From positions 5,208,001 to 5,272,000 of the forward strand of contig JAVTVJ010000068.1 in assembly GCA_034509425.1 (NCBI GenBank): a stretch of 64,000 nucleotides of DNA. The letters are read 5' to 3'. The DNA is from Eopsaltria australis (taxonomy: Eukaryota > Chordata > Aves > Passeriformes > Petroicidae). The position numbers and the translations under genes are program-made. This document shows positions 13,001 to 28,000 of the stretch, piece by piece. Each line of letters opens with the position of its first letter. Positions within the stretch are counted from its first letter, which is position 1. The notes below the pieces were generated by a model that was not told the origin of the DNA, ran no database searches, and saw only the letters and a list, made by a program, of their open reading frames with translations.

Positions 13001-16000
13001 TTGGTCCAAAACTTTCCATCTGTCTTTGCTTAAGCCTCCAAGGTTGGTGTTGTCCCAATTATTATTTTCTCTGTCAGGAGGGAGGTTTTGAATGAGATAA
13101 AGGGGATCCAACCATACTTTCTAAGCACTTCTTTCTTGGTGAGATGCCATTAGCGAGAAATATCTAAGCATCATTATCCAAGCAACATACATACTAGTTC
13201 TTTACTGGAATCCTCTTATTTCTTTCTAACAGATGAAGCCATCTGTTAACACTCCTTGACAAATTTCAGCACTGTCATGGTGGTTGAATAAATGACTCAT
13301 AATTCAGAGGTTGGAGGCAAAGTTATTCCCCCTAGCACTTTGTCCATTCTGGTGTTCTAGCTGTACCCTGTCCAGCAGCTTATTAGTTCTACCAGTTTCT
13401 GCTAAGTCAGCTGCTCTTTTACACCTATTTACATAGTTGAAAATTAAAGGAAAAACTACGTAGGGCTTAAAAGAAGTCTGAAACTAACATGAACTAAAGT
13501 TCCTGAAACTGACATAAACAAACAACTAACTCATGTTCCTATAAATACAAAACCATAAACACTTTAAAATAAATGTTTGACAATTTGTAAGTACTGTAAG
13601 TATTCTGTAACCTGGAGATCAGCCGAGTCCTGGACAGCAAAAGACATTTCGTTGGAGCGGATTCTGTTGGTTTTGACAACTGCCAGAGCCAAAGAAGGGG
13701 AGATAAATTCAGCAGACGATGTTGATAAATTCAGTTTTAAGCCAATGTAGTCCACCAGTTTTATAATTCTGTTAAGAAAAGGTATACTTAGTATTACCAA
13801 GCACATACACCCAAAATTCTCAGGCAAGTTATGGTTATGGAGCAATAATCCAAGCGTAGTGCAAAATGCTGCCTTATTATGGTGTCAACACAAAAAACTC
13901 CAGCATTTTTCATGGCATTATATTATAGTAGAGCTGGTAACATTAGAATGATAGTCTTTCCATTTTGAATAACTACTTGAAAGAAAAAGAAATATTCTTC
14001 TGGATTATGATTATGAAAAAGTGAAACTAGCTGAAGCCAATTTATCAAGACATGAAATACAACACTCCTGTTACCTATCATGAAAATTACCTACCTGTTA
14101 GAAATTCGAGGTGGTAATGGCTGAGAAGCAGTGAGGATAGTGCTCACCTCACTAACCATCCTTTCTACATCTTTTGGCTCTATTTTTCCAGCTGCTAAAT
14201 CATTTTCTATTTTGGACACGATTTGTTCAGCTGTGGCGATACTAATGGTGGTGTGTACAGAAGTTGTATTTGTGGTAGCTGAAAGGGTTTTTCCTGTGAC
14301 AAATGAGAAGTTCAACATTATGTTCAACAAATGAAGTAAGCTTGGAGAAGTAGAAAAATTAAACAGTTCTCTTGATTAAAAATTTGTATCACTACTCACA
14401 AGGTTTCTCAACAAGTTACGTAACTCCTCCTTATCAGCTGCTTTGCAGAGAGCAGTAATTTAAATCTCATGAAAACATAAAGCAAGGTTTCAAACTGCAA
14501 ACATTAATTTCACTTTTTATTGATTTCAAAGTTCCTCATCTCAGACCATTAATATATTAAATAACCTATTATTTTGAATTTTTAGCCACTGAATGCCTGA
14601 ATGTAGAGTAAAATCAAGATGTGTCAGAAGTTTGGTAACAAGCTAGTAAAGATGCGTACAGTCTTCATAAGAAAATACACAGCCACTAAGAATATTCCCA
14701 ACCAACAACAGTATTTTAAGGATGACCCAACATTACTGTGCAATATCTTGACTATTAGGTTAGTTTAAAATAAAAAATCTACCTTGCCCTCTGACTTTAT
14801 TTTTTTCTGTCCAAAAGATATTTGTTCTAATGGGAATTGAGCACAGTTCCTACCTATGACAGTCACAAACCCTTGTGCAGGGTGAGGTATCACCCACCAC
14901 GGCCACAGGCAGCAGAATGTATTTTAAAATATGTGCACAACAAATGAGAGTTGTCTCAGGGTTTTCACATAGAACAGAATCACAGAATAATTTAGGTTGG
15001 AAAAGACCTCCAAGATTGTCAAGTCCAACTTTTGACCAAACATCACATTGTAAACTAGACCAGAGCACTGAGTGCCACATCCATTTGTTTCTTGAACATC
15101 TCCAGAGATGGTGACTCGCACCACATCCGTGGGCAGCCCATTCCAATGCTTAACAACCCTTTCAGAGAAGAAATTCTTCCTGATGTCCGACTGGAACCTC
15201 CCCTGGCTCAGCTTGAGGCCATTTACTCCTATCCTGTCACTGACTGCCTGGGAGAAGAGGCCGACCCCCAGCTGGCTACAGTCTCCTTCCAGGGAGTTGT
15301 ACAGAGTGATAAGGTCACCCCTGAGACTCCTCCAAACCCTTCCCCAGCTCTTCTGCCCTTCTCTGGACTTGCTCCAGCACCTCAGTGTCTTTCTTCTAGT
15401 GAAGGGTCCAAAAATGGACATGGGATGTGAGATGTGGCCTCACCAGTGCGAAGTACAGAGGGACAATCCCTGTCCTGCTCCTGCTGGCCACACTATTGCT
15501 GACACAGGCCAGGTGCCATTGGCCTTCTTGGCCACCTGGGCATAGCTGGCTCATGTTCAGCCACTGTCAGCCAGCACTACCAGGTCCTTTTCCTTTGGGC
15601 AGCTTTCAGACACTGTTCCCCAAGCTTGGACTGCTCCCTAGGGTTGCTGTGACCCACGTGCAGGACCCAGCACCTGGCCTTGGTGAAACTCACAATTGGC
15701 TTCAGCCCATCGATCCATCCTGTCCAGATCCCTTTGCAGAGCCTTCCTACCCTCCAGCAGATCAACACTCCCACTCAAAAGAATTCACAATAATTGTAAG
15801 TTCACCTCTCACATATATAACATTGTTTAATGAAATTTAAAAGCAAATCCAGTATATGGCACTCAAACAAAAATAATTATTTGTCATATTTACCTGGAGT
15901 CCCATGGCCGTCAGCAGTAGAATGAGGACGAGAAGCTGAGACAGTGGGGGTCAAAGATATTGTGAAAGGGGTAAGGGGAACAATAGGTACTGTACTAACA

Positions 16001-19000
16001 TTTTTGTGACTAGACATAGGTTGGCTTGTAGCAGGAGGAATTTGTGCAACAGATTTGGTGATAGCATCAAAGTGGCGATTTACAATTGGAAGTTTGTGGG
16101 GTTCAGAAGAAGAAAGTGAAGGATGTTTAGTGAAACCTATAGAAGGAGAAAGTATTGTAAAAGTCTTGTTAAGGTGTGCAGCATCAGATTTAATTGAGAA
16201 AGCAGCATTAGTGACAGACTTTGTTGCCGGTATGGGAACAGTGATGGATTTATTGGAAGTTACAGAAGAAAAAGTTGGCATGGTAGGTTGAGCAAGAGAC
16301 TCAGAAGAGGAACGTGTAGTGGTAACAGTGGCGGAAGACATAGAAGTTTCAGAGAGAGAGTCTGTAAGGGAAAATGTGGAGAGAGTTCCAGAAAAATAAG
16401 TTTCTGTGAATGGTGGGATCAGTGGTTTAATTGTGGGGCTTTGTTTAGCAGAAAGTATAGTGGGGGGAATAAAAGAATTAGATTTGACGAAGGTCTTTTT
16501 AGGGAGAGAGGGAGAATGATGGGAAGGAATCCATATGGAATGAGGTGGCACTTGTATAGTACTGTAAAAGAAAAAAGTACAAAAATCCATGTTAAGTTTA
16601 ACATTGTTTCTATTTCAAAGAAAATTAGTTATAATCGAGGAATTTATATGACTTATATAGACATACTACTGACAATACATATTTTAAAATCAATCAGATT
16701 GAACGTCTCATGCTCTAATATATAGAGAGTTCTTACATTCTATTTTGCAGGAGTTGTTAACTAGCAAGTCCATAAACATTACTACTGACTTTGCTGCCTC
16801 TTCTGAAGGCAAGCTGTTGTTGAACACAAAAGCTAGATGTGTTCAGGAAAAAATGAGGAAGAAAAGGGATAAGAAGGGAGGGAAGGGAAAGAGGGAGGAA
16901 AGAGGAGGGAGCTACGTTGGGAAATGCCTGTCAGCTTTTTCTTGTGGAGTCCTTTTTGGCCATTATACTGAAGCATGGAAGTTGACTCCAGTCACGTATT
17001 AGGAAATTTGGGAAATAAGCAAGTGAAACTTTGTATTTAAACTTACTACATTTGTAATTCTTCAGCAGCCAAGGAACAATACTTCAGTGATGAACAGCAG
17101 CACCGATCTGAGATGACAAAGAAGCATTATCCTCAAGCATAACAAGTGCTAATTCCATTAAGTAGGATATTTAACCAAGTCTATTATTTCTTTAAACAAC
17201 AGTATACACTGCATAATTTATTCTGAAGTTTCTTCTGAAATTAATTTTGCAAAACAGAAGAATTCTTGACCAGACAGAATATTGCCATACCCCCAGATTT
17301 TTGTTCAATGCCTGACAAGTTCAGATTTCTCTCTTTTTTAAAAATTTTAAACAAACCAAGATGCAACACTACAGCTTTTGAAACAGAGACAAATGGTATG
17401 AGTCACTACTTCACTTTGTCACAATATCACTAAGAAAGCTTGGCTACTTAACAGTCCTTTCAATTCAGACTGTCATTTCAGAAAGGCATTTATGTTCTCA
17501 GCTTATTTTACACCTAATCCTTTCAAAGTGTGCTCTATTAAAGTAGCCAGCAATTTTATACCAAAATAATTTTTAAAGTTATTTCTATCACACACACCCC
17601 CAAAAATCAGAAGACTGCATTTTTATGTACTTATATTGCTCAAAACCAAAAATATTTTGACCTACAAATAAGTAACTATCTCATATTTTTAGCTGCTTGA
17701 AGACCACATGCAAAGACATAAAATTGTGATGAGACTGTTTAAAGCATAACTTACCAAGTTGGTTTATTTTTGCTTTGTCTGTTAAACTGCTTATATTCTC
17801 TCTCTCAGCCAGTTTCATTATGAAATTACAGTGTGTACTAAAATGAGAAAAAAAAAGCTTAATATTCAAGAAACAGAGCTGCCTCCTCTTTACAACATAT
17901 GAAACTAACATCAAATCCTAAGTGAAAGCACATTAACACAAATGCTAAGTGTGAAAGTTCATTTTTCCTAGGTTCTGTCAGATAAAGGTAAATTTTTAAT
18001 GCACATAAACAACTATGCCAGGCTGAATAGAAGGGTAGTACACCAGTTTGTGGCATTTATTGTCCCTTATCTCTACTATATCGATTCTTAAACGGGGTCC
18101 TCCCCAATCAATGTTGGCCATTAAAGAGTAGAAAATTTTGTAAAGATAATAAGGTAATCTCCAATGTTAGTGTAAATATGTCAGTGTTTATGAAACCTCC
18201 ATCACCTGGGGAAGCCAGCATTCTCTCTTGACTTCAGAGAGAACTTCAGTGACCCATTCAATCATGTAACTTCACCTCTATAACTACAGTTCAACGACTT
18301 GAAGCCCTGCATAAACTAGTGAACCTCCAGTAAAAATTCTTCATGTTCAGCAAATGCAAACACAGAGATGAATGAAAAGGTTTCTTTCCATCTCATAAGT
18401 ATGAAAAGATTACCCTAGCAACTGCCAGTATGTGACATGAAGGTGTGATCTGACTAATTTCTGTCTACTTTATTTGAGTGTTTTGAACTTTTCTTTCATC
18501 CTAATCCAGGAAGATAAAATCCAGATTGAAGTATTTGGGGAAATGAAGTTTCACATTTTGTTTTAGAATACAGTGTTTCCAAGCTGATCATTTTAAAGGA
18601 TAATTTAATGGTGAGCAGCAATTAAACTGAGAGATATCATCTATGTTTCATGGTTTCCAGGATCACCTCTCTGGAGCAGCTTTGCCATTCTAACAACCCA
18701 TGTTTACCAGACTCTGAACTGGTTACGTCCTCAGGCTCCCCCCACCCCAAGGATGGTTGGTTTCCCAAGCAGAAGAACAGAAACTTGGGATATCTCAAGC
18801 AAATCCCTCATAAAGATTGCATTGCATTCACAAGTTCTGGAATTCTGGTGCTCCCAGTTATGTGACTCAGCTAATACCAAGATGCAGAAGAAATCTGGCA
18901 GGGAAGCCTGGGCTTCAGCAGCAGATTGATGAGAAGCAAGACATTTGGGCCAAATGAAACCAACAAACTCTAAACAGTTGTTTTCAAAATCACTAGTGCC

Positions 19001-22000
19001 AGGAGAATAAAGAAATCAGAATTTCTTTGTTAATCTATATATTAGATGAACTCCAGCCTGTTTCTTGAACTTTTGAACTTCCCAGAAAGTTTGTCTTTTT
19101 GCTCTATTACAGAACCATGCAGACTTCATATATCATGAGACAATATATGAGATTTTAAATATTTGATCTTCAAAAATTTAAAAACAAACCTCTTGTTTTC
19201 TGCACTGCATTCCAAAACTGAGGACTGTAATGACAAATGAAAACAGAAAAAAAATTGTTTTTTAAGGAGAAACCAAGAGTGATGCTCTTTCAGAAATAAG
19301 TTGGAAAAAAGTTTTCCAAACAGTAACAACAATCAGTGATCTTACCTCACTTACTGCTTGCAAGGTTTTGTTGAACTCTGAAATGCTTTAAAATAAAATG
19401 TTACTGTTACGGAGAATTTTCAGTTATGTTTCTAAAAACAATTTCAACAATTTAATTAAAAAAACAATTATAAAGAAAAATATTTTTCCAGTTAAGCTGT
19501 TATTTTTTAAAGTCGGGGCAGTTCTAATACAGTAAAACCACTTTCAAAGCATTAAACATTTGAAGAGCTGACTTTTATTAGTTACTACACAAATGAAATT
19601 TAAACCTCTGTCATCACATTTGAACGTCAACCCATTGTAAATGTTATTTAAAAGACCAAAAGATTAATCTTAATGTTGCCTTTTGCCAAGCATTACTTGG
19701 AATAGAATTCTAAATTTATACTCAAAGCCACAGAAATAGAATGAGTAAGAAATACTGATTTCTTCTACAAACATGATTTGTTGGCTAATCACCTATTTTT
19801 GACTTTCAGGGCAAGTTTGGGAAATACCAGTAAATATTCACTCATTCCAATCTCTCCTTAAAAAGACAGGGAAAGAAAAAACTACACCAAAATAAAACCA
19901 TGAATATGACTTCAAGATTATTTATTGAAGAACATGCAGCTAAGAAAGTTCTCTTCATAATTTCCTACCAGATAAACTGAATCCTTAAATGATAAAAAAC
20001 ATTTGGTGTACCATTTTTTAAAAGAAACTCTAGTGGTGCATAAACTGCATTCTAAACAATATGAACTTTATGTTAAAAAGCAAGAACTCACAACTTGTGA
20101 AATTTTTAATGTGCAGGAATAACACAAAGTCTACTCAACACATGGAAGGTCTCACTTCATCTTTTTCAAATATAACAAAGATTTCAATCCTTATTCAGAA
20201 TTACTTACCTCAGTTCTTGTGGTGTATGTGCTGGAATGTCAATTAATTTTCTGACTTGATTGGGGATGGTTATGTTATTAATCTGTAAGAAAAAACGATC
20301 CCATGGCTAAGTACAAACCTTAATTTCTAGCCTGTAAAGAAAAATTCTTCATTTCACATATTTTAATAGGCTGAAATTACAAAGTTAATAAGCATGTTTT
20401 CTCATGAATACACTGCAACAAATATTTACCATGACACTGTTGTCACAACTTATGGAAGGAACTGTTGATATAGGACAGACCAAACCACAAAATCAGATTT
20501 GTGAAAGATAGGGGCAAGAGGACAGTGAACTCACTATGTCTTATTTTGGAAAAAGAGGAATTTGGCTTAGTTTGCAACAAAGACAGCTTAGACCAGATAC
20601 TGAATGAATTTTCTGACTCTAAGTGCAACAACGGGACTATTTCCGTAACAGACATAAATAACAGATGACAGAATACTGGCAGTGAGAAGTGAAGAACCGA
20701 GCTAAATAAGTATGATCTAGCATTAGGGTCTGGGGATACACTGAGGTTTATCTAAGAACTCTTTCTATATATGCATTCTTATGCTCTTCTGGTTATCAGC
20801 ATTATTGGTTATTTTTACATTTTGTGCAAGCAGCAAGGGCCATGAGGAAAAACATCATCTAACATATCTGGTATTGACTTCCCCAAAGAAACATTCTTCT
20901 AAAATGCAAAAGAGTTTCAAGAGATGAAAACCAGTTTTTCCAGAAGCTGAAGGCATAATCTTACCACATTAGGGCAGTTTCAGGAGGTATTATCACCACT
21001 GAAACACAACATAATGCAGGGGTGGCTTTTGCCAGGGGCATATCCCTGCCCAAACTTGATGCTCCATGTGCAGCTGTGCAGTGGCTCTCTGTGGTTATGT
21101 TGCTGACTACTCTCATGCTTTCAGGGATTGGTATGTGAAATCTCAGACTGAGGGCTGACAGGGATGTGTAGGATAAAGATACTAAGTCCTTTTTTCCTCC
21201 CCTCAGTTTCCATCTGTAACAATTAACCGTTCTCATCCTCATGGTATTATCTTGATGCTGGGTCATCTCTATGGTCCTTGCCATGCATGACACTGTCCTC
21301 TTAAACCTCTCTTGTGTTGTATAAATGGACACACTCATGTCACATAAGCCTATTGAAAAATTAATACCTCAGTAACCACAAGCCAAAGCACACAGAATGA
21401 TCATGCAAAAGCATAATCGAAAAAACACACAAAAAAACATAGAACTATTTATGAGAATCTCAACATGAATTATTCCAGGATATAATCCAACTTTAGTTAT
21501 GCCAGAATAGTTGCCATCTAATGATGCTCATCTTCTAAAGTCAAGTGCCTAAATTAATCTCCAAAGGAAGACTCTGTGTGCCTAAATGTAGATTCTTGAG
21601 ATTACCTAGGGCTTCCCCCTCCTTTCAGTGGCTATGTAGAGAACACAGATCCTTACTGTAGGATGTTTACTTAGCTGGAATTTTAAAATTCAGCTGCAAA
21701 GCAGCTGTTTAAAACAGAGTTGCTCCATTCACTGCAAATAGTATCTTGTACTACAAACACAATAAGAATCATGTTAAGGTATCAGCATTTTGAGTGTAGA
21801 CAAAGAAAATCACTTCAACCCTCCTCACAATAAAGTTTTGAAAGAAAGAATACTTACTATTTCTACATTTAGTGATGCATTATTTTCTTCACTTGCACGA
21901 AGTTTTACCTTGCCCACAAAGAACACTAGAATCGAAAGTAAAAAAAGTTAGGAAAACCAATGCTAAAGCATAGGACGTAAAATATTTTGAGAATTGAAAA

Positions 22001-25000
22001 TTTTACCGTCCTGTTTTTTGATACAAGGGAAATAAGAACACACTAGCTTATCTATTTTTGCAATTGTTCTACCATCTTTTCACCTATTTCAACAAATGAA
22101 TAGTTCAATAGTTTCATTATTTTCCACATGTTTAATTTTGATGGCTGTCCCTAAATTCCTGCTACTTAATCTGTTCCCAAAACAGAAAAGCTGCACTGCA
22201 CATTATTATTAATAGAACTCCATAGCGTACATGTTTCTTGGTTTTTTTTGTCTTATCTGCAATCATGTGCCTTCGATGAGAAACCAGAGATCAAAATCAC
22301 GATAGACTAAAAACTACTTAACCTCCCCCCTTTCATATTTTTAGAATTCATATAAAATCTCTATAAATTTACAAGAAAATTTATTACAGACTTAACTTTT
22401 ACATGGAAACTAAACACTGCTTCATTATTCAGAGTATAAAATTGTCGGGCAAGATTTTTATTAAAAAAAGGGGGAAAAGAAAACCACTAACCTGAATAAT
22501 TACAGGCAGGTGTTACGTTGCATACAATGGTTTCTCCTGCTACAGATTCTTTTGGGGAAAAAAACCAAACAACTACTGAGTAAAAAAGTTAAACTTAAAT
22601 ACAATATTAACACATGTATTTACAATTATTCCAGTGTTTGAAATGTAAATGTCTTTATCTCCAGGAAGTATTTGATATACAGTCTAGGCTTCACCTCTCT
22701 ACAGCACTTACCATGACATTTTCCAAGACTTTAGGCTGACTTTAATTAATTTAGAATAATTTTCTGCAACAGTTTTGACAGAAGATTTTCATGCAGGTGA
22801 CCTCAATTTTTTTCCTTTTTTAAAATTTAAATAGAAGCAGAAATCAACATATAATTGATATGCTCTCCAAATATCACAGAATTCAATCACTAGGCAGCAC
22901 ATTATCTGCTTCTAAGGATCCTACCATGGCTCCATATGATAGCATGAAGCTAAAACTGTTCTACCTGATGGAATTCAAGCTATGATGACAGCAACCATGT
23001 ACACTCTCATCTAGTAGAACATGCCCTCCTTTAGTTACAGCAAGCTTTTGGCTGCTCCATATTTTCCATATTTTTAATACACTGCTGAGAAACAACACTG
23101 ATCCTAAATTAGGGTACTCTAAACAGATGGCTCTGTTGTACAACATCAAAATAAAGCAGTGGAAAGATACTTGCATCCAAGACTAAACTCCTACACTTGT
23201 TCATTAAAACAACTTTCCTTACTTAAGCAGATGGATTGGCCTCCATTACCAGAAAAAAAGCAAATTCTATTTTTCCTGCTGTTATCATTTGTTAGTGCCA
23301 AAGGAGTTTTTTTTTTCACTTTCTCTGTGGTGCAAACATTTAACTGTAAAAGTCTGATGCTTTATTCATTTTATCATCATCAATAAAAAAGCCACAGAGG
23401 GTACAGACTGTAAGCTGGTAGCTATATACAAATTATTAGAAAAAAAATAGAAAATAGTTCTTCAGACAGCAGTTTAGAGTCAAATAAATTTGATGGTTGG
23501 ACTTGATGATCTTAGGGCTCTTTTCCAACCTTAACAATTCTATGACCCTAAGTTTGCCTTCCCTTGTGCTGGCAGTGAAAAATTTACAAAACTTGTCTCA
23601 TTTGCTTTTTTTTTTTTTTAACAATTCTTAAAAAATAAAAGCTCATAAATACTGATAAACAATAATCAATTGTCAATATAACAATAAACTGTCAAAATTA
23701 TTTACTACATAGAGATCAACTTATAAAAACCCAACACAAAATCCAAAAGTGCCACAGAAGAGGTAATACCAGCTTCCAAAGCACTCATTTGTGCGCCCCC
23801 CTAGTCTTGCTTAAGATCTCTGCATTCCACCAAAATGCACAAAATGGGTAAGCAGTGCAGAGGATAAAAGACTGAGCAAAAATCACTAAGGTTTCTGCTC
23901 CCACAAGGTCAGATAACACAGCTGCAATTTTTTTGCAGGTCATGTTCAGAGAGTCAAATTATCCTTGTCATTACAGCTCCAAATCAGTTCTTCTTCCACT
24001 CGCACCAATTCAGGGCAAATCCGTTGTAATAGGGCTGCTGAGCTTCTACATGGTTAGTTAAAAAATAAATTTCAGTCTACTCCTGGTCCTACTGGGCCTG
24101 CCCTGAGGTCAAATACAATGACTGCATTCAGTTTGCTTCAATCTACTAAAAGGCATGAAGATTTCTTTATAAGTAAACATGGTCCCTGAGATTGTGTTTC
24201 TTATATTTTTGTGGTAACCTGCTGCTCTGACTTACAAAATAACCAAACTCTTCTATATGCAGTCATCTAGACAAGCACTGCAGAATTAATCTTTCTACCA
24301 GACTGGACATCAGTGTGAGGTAAGGCAGACTGTTAATCTGACACACACAATACCAAATAAAAAGCATACTTGGGAGTAGACTTCCTGAACTCACACACAC
24401 TTAAAATTTGAGATGCACAAAAACGTATCAGTGGCGATAGATTAATCCTACCTGGTGTTACGGTGGAATAATAATCAGTGATTGCAAGGGTTTCTGTAGA
24501 AAAGAAAAAGTAAGTCTTAAGTTTTCACATTTTAAACTTAAAAAAATCCATGAAACACATGTCACAAAAATAAATTCTTATTTCTATTTCAGCCTCCGTC
24601 TTTCCAGGAAAAGTGCAAATACATGATAATTTATAAGAAAATAAACTTACTTTCAGAGTGGGAAATGCAAAAGCAGCAACTGGAGTAGGATCCTTCCAAT
24701 TATATGTTTATAATCTGAGCCAGTGACTCCTGGCTCCCCGTTGTTCAGAAGACAAAGTGGTGCTTTTAAGGTGTGATTCCCATTTATCCTATTCTACACG
24801 GGCAATTCAGCATAAGAGGAATCCTGTTCTAAAAAATGTGTAAATGTGTTTTCAATCAACAATGAAGAACAGCAGGATGTCCATCTCCTTTACAGGCATG
24901 GAGGAATCCTTACTGATATGGAATGAACCTACTCCTTGTTTCAAATGGGAAAAATCAGGAAGGAAGGTGTAACAAGCTCTTCTGGCTGAGCCTTTTCTGA

Positions 25001-28000
25001 TCCTATTCAACAAATCCTTTCAAGAACATATATAGGTGTCTTTAAGGAATGGGGTGTACATTATAGTCCTGTAAAATAGCCTGAATAGTATAAGAAAGCA
25101 CAGAAGACATTTTCTATACGAACCCCCTATAAACTTGCTGAAAAAATATATCTGCCCTGTTTGGGTTTTGGTAAGCAATACAGTATTTTGAATGAAAAAG
25201 AAAGGTTTACAGCACAGTTAAGTGCTCCTCAGAGCCCTAATCATACAGACTTAAAATACAGATTGCAGATAAATACAATTTTTTTGATCATGTAAGAAAA
25301 TAATTTGGAATATACAATTCCCAGTTACTAAAAAAACAAGAAAGAAGCAACAAACACTAATGCAACAAACATCTTCCTTAAAACCTTAGTCTCTTCATGA
25401 AAATTCTCACCAGTACTTTGTGTAGTCTCCTCTGAAGACATATCTGAAATAGAAAAATTCATAAAAATTCAGTAAAATCTATAAAAATAAAATAAAACAT
25501 AAAAAGGCCAAAAGTCTAAATCCAACAAAATCTATGCAAGAGAAACATTAATAACATCTTGCCTGAAGAATTAATAGGATAGGTGATTAAAGTAACAATA
25601 GAGAATCTTTTAGGGGAAAAAAGCTAAAAGAAGTAAAGATTGTATTAATAAAGTATTTTACTTCTATGAATTTTTGAGAAAAAAGATCAAGCCTGCAGAA
25701 TGTTGAACAGGAACTGAATATTATTTATCTAAATTTCATTTTAAGAACAACTGCAAAGCATGCTAAGAGTGTTCACTTTATTTCAATACTAATAATTCAA
25801 ATGATGTTCACATTATTTCAAAAATCTGAGTATCTGAATACAACCAGCTGGGAATCAAATTTCCTCAGATAAATTCCTTTTACTAGTTTCATTCTTTCAG
25901 AAGATGCAGATGAATTTTGCACATCCAATTGCAATAACTGCTTAACCCCAAGGCCCTTTCCTGCATAAACTCACAACATTCATATGCAGAGATGACACAT
26001 TGGGTTTCACAAATTGTCTCTCCAAAAAAGCTGGTTTTTTCAATAACCATATATAAATAAAAAAGGATAATGATGCAAAGTTTTTTTCAGCTGCATCAAA
26101 AGAAAAAAACAACAACTAAGACAATAGATGAAAACTTAAAGGACTGTACTTATTCAGAATGTTTTAGGTGTCAGCACAAGAATATAAAGTGGTTAGAAGA
26201 CCACTTTATATCACTTCAATATGACAACTTAGTGACTTTTTTTTAAATGGACCAGAGCAGGTTCACAACAGAAGAAATTTTCCAAGGCAGCTAACAAGCA
26301 GCCAAAATATGAGCAATCAGAGTGAAAACTAAGTGCTGGTTTCATCTGTATTACTTGGCCTAGTATATACTACACACAAATTGAATGTGATGCAGTTGTT
26401 AAAGATGAACCATTCCCAAAGAAAGCCTGTATCTGTAAAATAACAAGATCATGTGTGTTTGCATCTGCTTTATTTCTTTTATCCAGAGCACTCTATGTCA
26501 ATACGCATTAAGCAAGAATGCAACTGGCTTTCACACAGGTTATTTCTGTGTGTCTCATTCTTAATTTTTTTAAAAATGCTTTCATAGATGATGCCTATCA
26601 CTTCCAGTTCCAGAAGTTGTTAGAGCCTTGTGTGTGTAGTGCAATACACTGCATGAAATGACATCTGTCAGGGTGCGAGGAGATGTGAAGGAGCTCTCAC
26701 TACAGGTTTTCTCCTCTGCCATCTCTGCAAACTCTTCACTGTTCAGGTGACTGAACAAAAGTCTCCTGATCAAGCAACTTGCATCTACTTCATCCCAAGC
26801 ACCACTGCCACAAACCATGAGTGATCCTATAAAGTAAGCTATTTCATTACAATGTAGAATGAAACAAGTAATTTGGAATGAAAAGGTTTTAATATTGGAA
26901 CTCTATTACATTAAGTTTCTGCACTACCTCAGATAAAGCAGATTTACCTAAGAGGAAATAACAAAAATTGCAGAAATCAGTGAAGTCCTGATTTTCTTAC
27001 CAGAAATTGTTGTTGCAGCTGATTCTTCTGGATCTGTGAATTTTGTTTCAGATTAAAAAAAAAAAAAAGAAAAAGACCATTATGAAGTTTCAGATATGTA
27101 CATGATCATCCTGAGCAGGCTTTACTTATATTATCAAAAGTTTACTTCATTCACCAGAAGAGGGCAACACCTGCTCTTCCAGAACAACACTCGCAGGTTG
27201 TTAAAAAAGGCAAATGTAACAATGTCTGGTTAAAAAAAAAGTCACAATTTTTATGCACTCAGATAGAATTCAGTGCAAGAAATTTTTTTTCAAGAAATGC
27301 TGGATAGTCTGAACTGTACAATGTTAAAAAACCAAAATTGTATAATGTTAAAGACACAAGATTTGTGCCACACTAGCCTGAAAGCTTCATGCTTATCCTG
27401 AATGTCTTGCTAATTCTGGGAATGGGAATCAAGCACACACAAAAGATGGTTCTAGCTGGGAATGAAGCACTCTTCCCAGACATTTTATAACAACAGTGAG
27501 ACTCGTCACTTAAAATTTATCCCATTCATATATATTCTCTTTTCTATCCTGCAAAAAGCAGTGAAAAAAAGAAAACCTAATTAATTTCAAGTTTGAACCT
27601 CTGATCTTGACAGGAACCAGCCAACTACTTATATAGCAAACACTAGCTACTAGATATTTGATATTGTTATAGTCAGTATTTTGGCCAAAAAGAAATTAGG
27701 AAATTTGATATCTTGTTCACATAGCAACTTTTAAGTTGGCCCTTTCAATCACTGGGTGGTTTTTGATACTGTCAGTTTTTGATACTGTCAGTTACAGGTC
27801 ACAGTTACCATAGAAATATAACCTAAAGAACAGCTGGATGCAAACATGAAGCACTATTTAAAAAAATATACTTGAGGTATCTGAAAGTCTCTCAAAAGTC
27901 AAAAGCCATCTTATAATGTGGCTTACAATGCACTAATTATACTGTAAAGTCTTTCCTACTGCTGCAGAAGATTTAAGTCAGAGATACAAAAAGTCTCTGA

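Noticed and set aside
15092..15840. Several 110-145 codon plus-strand frames
   Set aside because: They lie in a CR1 copy and are read antisense to the element.
16055..16725. Plus-strand frames of 78-145 codons over the mucin exon
   Set aside because: They are antisense to the mucin-like exon, whose low-complexity codons leave other frames open.
20961..21338. 125-codon minus-strand frame in intron 8
   Set aside because: No splice-compatible borders fit the gene, and the sequence resembles no known family; treated as a chance frame.
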